DNA of 32,298 bases, taken from positions 1-32,298 of the forward strand of contig QNEL01000027.1 in NCBI GenBank assembly GCA_003645185.1, read 5' to 3'. The stretch's first letter is position 1, and each line of letters begins with the position of its first letter. Position numbers and translations under genes: made by a program. This document shows, in pieces, positions 15,470-23,343 of the stretch. The notes beneath the pieces are model-generated. The model was not told the DNA's origin and did no database searches. It saw only the letters and a list, made by a program, of their open reading frames with translations. Source of the stretch: Candidatus Parabeggiatoa sp. nov. 3. GTDB taxonomy: Bacteria > Pseudomonadota > Gammaproteobacteria > Beggiatoales > Beggiatoaceae.

Positions 15470-17101
15470 TCATATTGAGATGATACTGGTTTGCACTACC
15501 GGATAATCAACATAGCATGGAATATCAAGTTGTGCATACCAACCCTTTTTTTCAAGTTGTTTTATTCGAGTTTGATGACTTTGCCTCATTTTATCCGCTA
15601 ATGAAATAGATTCAGTAATACGTTGTTTTTTATCAGATAAATTCGCTTGCGTTTTTTGATACACTTTAGCCTCTGGAAAGGTTTTGTCTAATTTATCAAA
15701 ATACTCTGGGAGTTTATAGGTATAATTCAATAAGATATTAGCGGCTACTTTGTTAAACGTTTTTCGCTTAACCGCTATTAAATCCACCAAAACATAAAAA
15801 TCTTTGGGACGAATCTGAGTGCGTTTGCCATTGATGGGTAAATGGGATTCATAACCATAAACGTTTTGATAAATCGCTGTCGTTGCAATGTCATAAAGCG
15901 GTGACATCTTAATCGTTTTTCCTTCGCTTCTCACGGACAAATTCTTGGTGTGCATATCTTCATGGACAATCAGCATCGAATAAAAATAATAGCTCAGGAG
16001 AATTAAGCGTTCTTTCTGTAAGGTTAACACGTCTTTAATCCGCTTAAACATTTTTTCTGAACTGCTATGGTATTTATGTTCACTATCCAATCCGAGTAAA
16101 GTTGCAAATTCATAATAGGCGAATTTATAGCCGTTATATCGATCAAAACGCTTCACAATATAATGATATTCACGATCAGTCTGTCGTTTGACTATGGCTG
16201 TCCAAGGCACTTCAAAACCTAATTCATTTTTGGCAAAAGTCATAAACAGGTGTTCATTAATGGCTAAATGCGGAAAATAAAAATCATCGTCTGGATTCGC
16301 TTTTTTAGGATGATACGGTTTAATAAAATGATAGGCCCTAGCCTCAGCTTGCCGTATGATATTGTTTTTAAAGACAATAGACAATTTATGTTGATAACCG
16401 GATAATCCCGATGGTTCCAAAATTCGGCTGACTTCTTGTAATCCATTTCTGTCAGGAAAGAGTATTTTGTCTTCAATGTCAATAGCCATTTCTAAAATAT
16501 TGGGAAAAGTATTTTGTCCAAGCTGTTTATCTTTGATATCGGTATAACGAATTGAGTGAGAATAAGGCTTATCGAATTTAAGAGGCGTTTTAGAAAATTG
16601 AAAATCACCATAAATATGCTGTAAAACGGGCAATAAATCAAAATCATTAGCAGAACCGACTTTTTGTTGCAGTATTTTTCTATCCGTTCCTTCTGGAATC
16701 AGTTGTTCAAAAACAGGAAATATTTCACTTTCTAAAATGGTTTCAGTCAAATCCAGTGTTGGCGACAAAGCCAGGGCTTCTGGTTGGCACAAATAATGAG
16801 TGTCGTAGGCAAATTGATATAAACCCTTCTCAAAATTCAAATAACCCATTAATTGTTCTTGTTTATAAACCAATAAAGCGTTATCAAAATAGTTTTTGGG
16901 ATTCATTAATTGATAGTGTTCTTTAATATCATTATGCCCTCCAATCTTAAATTGGGCCAGTCTGCCCGCTTTTTTGAATTGATTCAGATACTTATGCACA
17001 GTGGTTTGACTGAGATTGAGAACCTGTGCAATTTCATGAACCGTAATATTTCGTTTTTTGTCGAGGCAAAATTGGAGTATTTTTTTTTGGGTTTCGTTCA
17101 T
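15470..17101 (-). CDS. HipA-family Ser/Thr kinase with N-terminal helix-turn-helix
   Basis: A 543-residue protein, longer than the roughly 440 residues of HipA. Residues 5-50 form a winged-helix or HTH domain (ITVHEIAQVLNLSQTTVHKY), so DNA-binding and kinase parts are fused, in the manner of E. coli YjjJ. The kinase landmarks are intact: a GLSGYQHK loop at 232-239 (compare VAGAQEK in HipA), Lys261 in YHFIKPYHP, VKRFDR at 316-321, the catalytic loop HEDMHTKN with Asp382 and Asn387, and SPLYD with Asp404 for metal. The exact position of the HipA autophosphorylated Ser appears to be Gly232, with Ser231 and Ser234 close by. No hipB-like or hipS-like partner lies beside it. Target and toxicity are unknown. 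Confidence 0.88.
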   Translation of the reverse strand: MNETQKKILQFCLDKKRNITVHEIAQVLNLSQTTVHKYLNQFKKAGRLAQFKIGGHNDIKEHYQLMNPKNYFDNALLVYKQEQLMGYLNFEKGLYQFAYDTHYLCQPEALALSPTLDLTETILESEIFPVFEQLIPEGTDRKILQQKVGSANDFDLLPVLQHIYGDFQFSKTPLKFDKPYSHSIRYTDIKDKQLGQNTFPNILEMAIDIEDKILFPDRNGLQEVSRILEPSGLSGYQHKLSIVFKNNIIRQAEARAYHFIKPYHPKKANPDDDFYFPHLAINEHLFMTFAKNELGFEVPWTAIVKRQTDREYHYIVKRFDRYNGYKFAYYEFATLLGLDSEHKYHSSSEKMFKRIKDVLTLQKERLILLSYYFYSMLIVHEDMHTKNLSVRSEGKTIKMSPLYDIATTAIYQNVYGYESHLPINGKRTQIRPKDFYVLVDLIAVKRKTFNKVAANILLNYTYKLPEYFDKLDKTFPEAKVYQKTQANLSDKKQRITESISLADKMRQSHQTRIKQLEKKGWYAQLDIPCYVDYPVVQTSIISI

Positions 17102-17660
17102 CTGATTGGTTTCGCTTTCGCGATTGAAAAAAAAATAAACGCGCTTTGACGCTATGTCTCAAGAGCAATCTTTGCGTCGTTCAATAAAATGTCTGAATCA
17201 GAATTTGCAGAATTTAAGAATTTTTCAGAATTAAAAACCATTAATATTCTGTCAATTCAAACCAATGAATGGGCGAAGTCACGGGCCTTGATTAAACCTA
17301 TCTCAAAACGTTGCTGTCAGATTATCAAACTGAATTTCACGCAAAAACTTTTGTGTGAAGGGGCAGCGATAAATCGTGCCATGCACTAACGCAGTCTAGT
17401 TGCCCAAATTGCCCAAGGCCAGAAAACATTATAAAAATTATGAACAATTGAACGTATTTTTGAACAAAATCTATATCTGATATTTAGCTTCGCTGGCCTT
17501 CGGCTCAGGCAAAAGTTTTTGCGCGCAAAAACATTATTTCACGCGCGTAGTGAAGCTTCGCTATACTTTAGCGTGAACCGAAAGTCGGATTACCCAATCG
17601 GTGCAGCCAATGGGGCAATCTCCCGCGCATACCCAATTTTTAATAAAATCAATAAGATGT
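17102..17660. repeat. Gap upstream of the HipA-like gene: degenerate repeats
   Basis: No gene is supported here. A 66-codon frame at 17189 starts in a run of CAGAATTT-like quasi-repeats and shows no protein family features. From about 17490 a palindromic cluster begins: TTAGCTTCGCTGGCCTTCGG, also found at 25462-25481, then an AAGTTTTTGCGCGCAAAAAC palindrome and a TTTCACGC...GCGTGAA pair (about 17536-17576). Confidence 0.6.
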
Positions 17661-18251
17661 GTTAAATCGGTATAAACTTTATTGAAAATGATTGCGGATA
17701 ACTTGATTTCAAATTAATCAATTTCCACGCAGTAATAAAATTCAATTTTGATTTGATATTCGTTTATCTAAAATTCAATTCGTTGTATTATTTGAGGTGG
17801 TGCCACTTTTTTTTACCAAATAAATTGATAGATTGTAAAAATTCTATTAGCTTAAATGGTGGGCAACAAAAAGACGTTACCCACCATTTCACGCGCTTTG
17901 TTTCGCGGAGCGAAACTTTAGCGTGAAATACATTTATTAATTCGTTTATAATGTTAAATCGGTATAAACTCTATTGAAAATGATTGCGGATGACTTGATT
18001 TCAAATTAATCAATTTCCACGCAGTAATAAAATTCAATTTCGATTTGATATTCGTTTATCTAAAATTCAATTTGTTGTATTATTTGACGTGGTGCCACTT
18101 TTTTTTACCAAATAAATTGATAGATTGTAAAAATTCTATTTAGATCTAGCTTAAATGGTGGGCAACAAAAAGACGTTACCCACCATTTCACGCGCGTCGT
18201 GAAGCTTCGCTAAACTTTAGCGTGAAATACATTTATTAATTCGTTTATAAT
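17661..18251. repeat. Tandem duplication of about 295 bp
   Basis: Two direct copies lie head to tail: 17661-17952 (292 bp) and 17953-18251 (299 bp). They agree almost base for base from GTTAAATCGGTATAAACT to ATTCGTTTATAAT. The differences are concentrated in an extra GATCTA-type insertion near 18143 and in the TTTCACGC...GCGTGAAA hairpin, whose central loop differs completely between copies. Each contains a GGTGGGCAAC...GTTACCCACC hairpin (17857-17885 and 18155-18183). No coding potential is seen. Confidence 0.9.
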
Positions 18252-18275
18252 ATTAAAAAACTTATGCTTCAGAAA

Positions 18276-18437
18276 GTCAGGTGGTGGTGACTAATCTTTT
18301 TTGCTACAACTTGCAATTTCAAATGGATTTTTATTTCAGCAAAAGCGCAAATTAGATTTCACATTTCACGCGAAACTTTTGCGTGAATTTCATTTTTTTG
18401 CGCGCAAAAACTTCTTAAGTGAAATGGTGGACAGTAT
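18276..18437. repeat. GTCAGGTGGTGGTGAC...GGTGGACAGTAT element, copy 1
   Basis: This element shares its ends (GTCAGGTGGTGGTGACTAA and GGTGGACAGTAT) and an inner AATGGATTTTTA with 25579-25687. Copy 1 carries extra palindromic material (TTTCACGCGAAAC, GCGTGAA, TTTTTGCGCGCAAAAAC) in its right half, where the other copy has none. It ends shortly before the 18465 gene and could include its promoter region. Confidence 0.7.
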
Positions 18438-18464
18438 TATTAATAAACAGCGAGGTTTTTAACT

Positions 18465-19250
18465 ATGTTTCGTTATTTTTTGCATTACACACTGATTTTT
18501 TTTATGGCCTTAATCCCTATTCAAGCAATGGGTACCTCTTCATCTGAGATTGCTCAACTGTTGCGTCAGTGTGAAAAACATCTTCAAGCCAACCGTTTGA
18601 CTAGCGGCAAAGGGGGTACAGCCTTTGATTGTTATCAAGAAGTCTTAGAAAAAGACGCGGATAATACCAAAGCGTTGGCGGGTTTACAAGAAATCGAAGC
18701 GCGTTATGCTGGATGGGCACAAAAGGCCTTCGATAGGGGGCAAAAAAACAAAGTCAAACGGTATTTGGAGAGTTTACGCAAGGTTAATCCAAAATCGGCC
18801 AAATTGGCAGAGTTAGAAGCGCAAATATCCCCCACTCGTAGTACGTCAAGCGCGACACCTTCACAAACGCCTTCCCCATCTGACAGCAGCGATGCCACAT
18901 CTCAAGCATCGTCTAGTGAGCAATCGTCTAGTGAACAAGTGGATTCTCAAGCCCCTTCTAGTGAACCGCCTCCTCCAAAGAAGGCGAAAATAACTGATGT
19001 TGGGCAAATTTACGAATTAATCAATACCACGGATTGTTTAATTTGGCCTAGTTTAGACATGAAGGAAAAAGGGGGTAAAGACGGTTGGGAGTCGTTTTAT
19101 CCTAAAAACGGTGACATTGGTATCGTGCTAAAGGAAATGAAACATTGTCATTTTGATAACAACGTGTTGATTTTAGAAATGGAACAGTATTATGTGCCTA
19201 TTTCCAGTGTTGGGGTTGAAATCATGTCTGAAGACTCTACGACTGAATAG
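18465..19250 (+). CDS. Exported TPR-like protein with Ser-rich linker
   Basis: A 261-residue protein I do not recognise. It starts with a signal peptide (FLHYTLIFFMALIPIQAM, cleavage near 21-23). Residues 25-120 form helical pairs that look like tetratricopeptide repeats, with YQEVLEKDADNTKALAGLQE as the clearest unit. Residues about 123-172 are a low-complexity linker rich in Ser, Pro, Gln and Thr. The C-terminal 85 residues, from VGQIYELINTTDCLIWPSLD, form a separate domain with two or three Cys residues and beta-rich character. A GAGG Shine-Dalgarno sequence lies about nine bases before the ATG. The protein is probably periplasmic or on the surface. The MscS gene follows 180 bp later, but a functional link is only a guess. 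Confidence 0.8.
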   Translation: MFRYFLHYTLIFFMALIPIQAMGTSSSEIAQLLRQCEKHLQANRLTSGKGGTAFDCYQEVLEKDADNTKALAGLQEIEARYAGWAQKAFDRGQKNKVKRYLESLRKVNPKSAKLAELEAQISPTRSTSSATPSQTPSPSDSSDATSQASSSEQSSSEQVDSQAPSSEPPPPKKAKITDVGQIYELINTTDCLIWPSLDMKEKGGKDGWESFYPKNGDIGIVLKEMKHCHFDNNVLILEMEQYYVPISSVGVEIMSEDSTTE

Positions 19251-19320
19251 TGCTTGAGCGCATTGTTGTTTTCCCACTACAACTATAACTACAAGGATTA
19301 TTTATAATAAAGGATTAGAT

Positions 19321-19389
19321 GAAAGGGCATACACGTAGGTATGCCCCTACATCACGCCCGTAGGGGCGAACCTGCGTGTTCGCCCTTTC
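19321..19389. repeat. Multi-hairpin GTAGGGGCGAAC repeat
   Basis: The outer arms GAAAGGGC and GCCCTTTC enclose two complete hairpins, GGGCATAC-ACGTAG-GTATGCCC and GGGCGAAC-CTGCGT-GTTCGCCC, and CCCCTAC/GTAGGGG arms between them. Related inverted repeats are at 23206-23243 and 12733-12758. The GTAGGGGCGAACC type is widespread in repeat-rich bacterial genomes. It accounts for the upstream part of the open frame before the MscS start. Confidence 0.8.
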
Positions 19390-19430
19390 AAATATCCTCA
19401 TTTTTTTTATCACTTAGGAGACTTGATAAT

Positions 19431-22400
19431 ATGTCTTTATTTAAATTTTTGGTGTATTGTCTTTTTGTATATAGCCTCGTTGGCTTACCTGTCAATGCGG
19501 AACCGGTGACGAATCCCGAAACCACCGATATCGCCTCAATCACGCCACAATGGATTGAAGAACGGAAACCGCTGATCACGACGGAACAAGCTGCCTTAGA
19601 AAAGGCTCGCAAGGCTTTGGAAGCTTCTGTTCAAGCGTTCCAAGAGGAAAAAGCCATCTTGGCTGAAAAAACGGATAAGATCACCCAAAAGAGGGTGGAA
19701 GAAGCGGCTAGTAAGCTGCAAACTGCTAACCAGAAGATTGATGATCTGCGGGTAAAACGCCAAAGTGTTCAAGAGAATCTGGATAAGCAAAGCTCACGTC
19801 TCACGGAATTACAAACGACGTTAGAAGAACTCACCCAATTTCCGCGTGAGGTACAAACTGTTGCTCAAAATCAGCGACTCTCATCGGTAGAGAAGGAAAT
19901 GGTTTTGCCCAAACAGGCCGTTGAACTTGAACAACAACATCTTGATATTCTCAAGGCACACACTGAAGTGGCTATTAAACAAGCCATTCTCGCTATGCAA
20001 TGGCATAGTCAGTTGCAAACTTTACCTCAACAGCTGCGGATTAAAGAACGGGAAATGGTGATGGTTAAGGCAGAAGTGGGCCTTGAACACAATCACAAAG
20101 CTTTGCAGACTAAGCAGAAAGAGTTGCCTGATAAAATAGCCACTTTGGAAGCAACGCAACTGCCTGTTGAGAAATTGGCCAAAATGTTTGAAAAAGCGGC
20201 CTTAGATAAAGATGCAACTGATGTTGATGTCCAAAATATGGGTTTAGAAATCCAAAGTGCCGAAACGAATTTGGAAAGGCAACGCAAAATACTCACTGAA
20301 GAGCAGGAAAAGCTGGACACGCTCCGTAAGACACCGGCTGCCAATCCTGAACAGGAGAAATTACAACAACAGCGCGTCTTAGAGTTTGAAAACCGACTTA
20401 ACTTGCAAGAAAAGACACTTGAGTTGGATGAACAACAACTTGAGATTCTCAAACAACGTCTGGTACAGGCAGAAAAACGGTTAGAACTGGCAATAGAATG
20501 GCATGATAATGTGCAAATCGTGCATAAATTGCGTCAAAAGCAAGCGTTAGAAACCCAAATTCAAAAAGAGCGGCAACGCCATCTTGCTCGTGCAGCCGAG
20601 TTACGCTGGGAATTAGAAAAACTGCCCGATTTAGAAGACAATGCGGCTCAGCGTTATCTGCTTAAGGTCAAAATTCAAGAAGCCAATGAACTGGCAGAGC
20701 AGGTTGTGCGTAAATTAAAGGTTAAGCACATCCAAGGGCAACTAGATCAAGGGAAAACAGCAGTTGAGCAAGAAACGACGGAAGTTTTTTCTCAAACTCA
20801 GCTTGATAATACCCAGGGCTTGATCCAAGAAACCGTTGTTTTATTACAAGAGGTCATTGTTTTACAAGAATTGTTGGAAAATAAAGTGGCCGTTTTGAAA
20901 AAACAACACAAAGTGGTTAAAAAAGTCGGTGGTTATTTGAAGGGCAAGGCATCGAAATACAACAAAGAGGCACAAAAAGTGTTAGCCAAACTCGAAAAGA
21001 GTTTGCAACAAGAATTAGATAAAATGCCTACCTTGTTGGCTAATACGGAAGTACTGTTGGGCCTGGCCGAAAAAACTTATCAAGAAGAACTGCGCCGCGC
21101 CCTCTTTAGACCACGGCAATTGCCCGATAACACGGCAGAATGGCAAACTTTAATCGACGAAATCAAGACGATACCCAGTCTCTTTGGGAAACTGTTTATG
21201 CTCACAGGGCGTGGCTTTGTACAAGCCTTTCAACAAAGCAATGCGCGGGATTGGATTGTTATCAGCCTTGTCATACTGATTTGGTTATTTTTAACACAGG
21301 CTATGAGAGCAGTGTTGACATGGCTAATCAATGTGTTAAGCCGTGATGAAGAACGCGGTAATTTGGTTGAGTACCTATTGCTGGGATTACACCTGTTGCG
21401 TATGAATATGGGGAGTATTGCGGTTGCTGGTGTCATCTTATTATTGCTCTGGTTGATACAACCGACTCATTTAACCCTTCTGGTTACCCTTATCCTGTTA
21501 TTTGTGTGGTTAGGGAGTAAACTGCTCATTAACCTATCCCGGTCATTATTATTCAAACTTGACCCGCCTCGTATCAAAATTCATCGGCAACTGCGTTGGA
21601 TGATTATTATCATCGGTATCTTGACTGCCATTACAGCACTGGTACATGTGGAGTCTGAAGGGTATGTGTTAAAGTTTTCCTTAATGGTACGTGATCTGAT
21701 TGATACCTTGTTTATGTTCCTATTGGGCCTACTGGTGTTTCCCCTTCTGCGTATCCGTCAGGTCATGTTGACGACTTTGCAAAAGAGTATTGAAGGCTAT
21801 TGGCTTTTGATCACGACGCTCATGACGTTATTAGTCCCCTTGAGCATTCTAGCGGTAGCCATACTTGGAGTCATTGGCTATATCAGCTTAGGTTGGGCCG
21901 TTGCCAAAAATTTGATGTTACTGGTGGTGGTATTGACTGCTTGGTTGATTGCGCGGGGCCTGTTAGCAGACGTGATGAATTTCTTGAAAAAGTTTACCTC
22001 AAAACGTGGGCGTTATGGTTCGTTATGGAGCGAAGACATTATTCCTTTAGTGCATAAATTGCTCGGTTTTACCTTGTTTATAGTGGCCATAATAACGCTA
22101 TTTTGGATGACGGGTTGGCTTTCAGATACAGCAGTTCAGGACAACATAAAGCAAGTCCTAGAGTTTACCCTAGTGACTTTGGGCGACGATAGCAAAATTA
22201 CAGTGGAGAGTGTGCTATTGTCAATCTTGATTATCTGGGTAGTCTTTTGGTTAGGGGGTTGGTCTCGCGGTGTCACGAGTCGCTGGGTTTATTTGGGCAT
22301 CAAAGATGTCGGGTTACGCAATAGCCTGTCGGTGTTTACTCAGTATGCGGTCATAATCGTTGGGCTTTTAATGGCATTGAAAGCCATTGGGATAGATCCC

Positions 22401-23099
22401 ACTACGTTGACTGTTTTTGCCGGTGCCGTGGGTATTGGTATTGGATTTGGTTTACAAAATATCGTCAATAATTTTGTCAGTGGTATCCTGATCTTAATAG
22501 GCCGTCCCTTTCGCGTCGGCGATTTAATCAAGGTTGGCTCATCTGGTGAGCTGGTTGTGCAGGGGATTAATTGGCTTGATACTCGGCTTTCAAATCCCAC
22601 AGGTACAGATATGGTGATGCCAAATAGCACCTTATTGGGTTCCCAAATTGAAAATTTTAATTCGACCCAAAAAAATATTTGGTTTTGGCCTTCAATTTAC
22701 GTTGATCCCCGCTATCCGCCAGAGTACATCAACAAACTTCTCTCTGATGCGATGTCGTCTGTTAAGGTTGTGGTTGACGTTTGGCCCATGTTTGCAGGTG
22801 TTAATGAATGGGCAGCCGAGTATTGGCCATGCTTCTCTATCAAAAAGTATTCAGAAAGGTGGGATGCTTTACCAAACGTGTGGAATCAAATTTGGATTCA
22901 TTTTAACCGTGCTGGTGTTCAATTTGCGGTTCGACGCCATGAAATCTATACGTTTGAGGGCCAACAGGAAAGAGCAATGCCTCGCGGCACTGTTCCGGCA
23001 GAATTTTACGAGAAGACGGGTACCGTTCCGCCTTCTAGCTTTTTTCAAGACGAAAAGAAAGGGGGCGAAAAGAAGAGTTCTATAATACTCTTAGATTAG
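19431..23099 (+). CDS. Large MscS-family mechanosensitive channel (MscK/MscM type)
   Basis: A 1222-residue inner-membrane channel that releases solutes under hypo-osmotic stress. The start at 19431 follows an AGGAG sequence and begins a clear signal peptide (MSLFKFLVYCLFVYSLVGLP, cleavage after VNA). The open frame extends 30 codons upstream, but that part is repeat DNA. Residues about 30-600 form a charged periplasmic coiled-coil region. About ten or eleven membrane helices follow, the last being the pore helix TVFAGAVGIGIGFGLQNIVN (about 993-1012). The beta domain contains RPFRVGDLIKVG and VMPNSTLLGSQIENFNST (to about 1078), and an alpha/beta C-terminal part follows. The coiled coil contains a visible internal duplication around LEQQHLDILK and LDEQQLEILK. 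The layout matches MscK and MscM of E. coli. Confidence 0.92.
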   Translation: MSLFKFLVYCLFVYSLVGLPVNAEPVTNPETTDIASITPQWIEERKPLITTEQAALEKARKALEASVQAFQEEKAILAEKTDKITQKRVEEAASKLQTANQKIDDLRVKRQSVQENLDKQSSRLTELQTTLEELTQFPREVQTVAQNQRLSSVEKEMVLPKQAVELEQQHLDILKAHTEVAIKQAILAMQWHSQLQTLPQQLRIKEREMVMVKAEVGLEHNHKALQTKQKELPDKIATLEATQLPVEKLAKMFEKAALDKDATDVDVQNMGLEIQSAETNLERQRKILTEEQEKLDTLRKTPAANPEQEKLQQQRVLEFENRLNLQEKTLELDEQQLEILKQRLVQAEKRLELAIEWHDNVQIVHKLRQKQALETQIQKERQRHLARAAELRWELEKLPDLEDNAAQRYLLKVKIQEANELAEQVVRKLKVKHIQGQLDQGKTAVEQETTEVFSQTQLDNTQGLIQETVVLLQEVIVLQELLENKVAVLKKQHKVVKKVGGYLKGKASKYNKEAQKVLAKLEKSLQQELDKMPTLLANTEVLLGLAEKTYQEELRRALFRPRQLPDNTAEWQTLIDEIKTIPSLFGKLFMLTGRGFVQAFQQSNARDWIVISLVILIWLFLTQAMRAVLTWLINVLSRDEERGNLVEYLLLGLHLLRMNMGSIAVAGVILLLLWLIQPTHLTLLVTLILLFVWLGSKLLINLSRSLLFKLDPPRIKIHRQLRWMIIIIGILTAITALVHVESEGYVLKFSLMVRDLIDTLFMFLLGLLVFPLLRIRQVMLTTLQKSIEGYWLLITTLMTLLVPLSILAVAILGVIGYISLGWAVAKNLMLLVVVLTAWLIARGLLADVMNFLKKFTSKRGRYGSLWSEDIIPLVHKLLGFTLFIVAIITLFWMTGWLSDTAVQDNIKQVLEFTLVTLGDDSKITVESVLLSILIIWVVFWLGGWSRGVTSRWVYLGIKDVGLRNSLSVFTQYAVIIVGLLMALKAIGIDPTTLTVFAGAVGIGIGFGLQNIVNNFVSGILILIGRPFRVGDLIKVGSSGELVVQGINWLDTRLSNPTGTDMVMPNSTLLGSQIENFNSTQKNIWFWPSIYVDPRYPPEYINKLLSDAMSSVKVVVDVWPMFAGVNEWAAEYWPCFSIKKYSERWDALPNVWNQIWIHFNRAGVQFAVRRHEIYTFEGQQERAMPRGTVPAEFYEKTGTVPPSSFFQDEKKGGEKKSSIILLD

Positions 23100-23343
23100 A
23101 TGTGTCGATTTGAGAATTTATTTCTCAAAAAAGTGGCAGGAGCCGGGTTTTTTGTTTCAAAAATGATGTACAAATTCCCGATAGCGATAAAGGGCTTAGG
23201 CTACGGATTGCCCCTACAAACCATTGGATGGGTAGGGGCAATCTGTTGCCCTGCAAAAATCGCGTATAGCGCATAAGTATTATTGAATGGTGGCAACACG
23301 TTGCCACCTAAAATTGATAACTGATAACTGATAACTGAAAAAG
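23100..23343. repeat. Gap before prlC: inverted repeat and heptamers
   Basis: The gap contains a 12-bp-arm inverted repeat GATTGCCCCTAC...GTAGGGGCAATC (23206-23243). Three exact TAACTGA heptamers (23318-23324, 23325-23331, 23332-23338) end five bases before the prlC ATG. There is no separate Shine-Dalgarno sequence. Confidence 0.88.

Noticed and set aside
17189-17389. 66-codon frame on the plus strand as a gene
   Set aside because: It begins inside CAGAATTT quasi-repeats, has no Shine-Dalgarno sequence and shows no recognisable protein pattern.
19341-19430. Upstream start for the MscS gene
   Set aside because: The extra 30 codons lie largely in a multi-hairpin repeat, while the Met at 19431 has an AGGAG sequence and begins a proper signal peptide.
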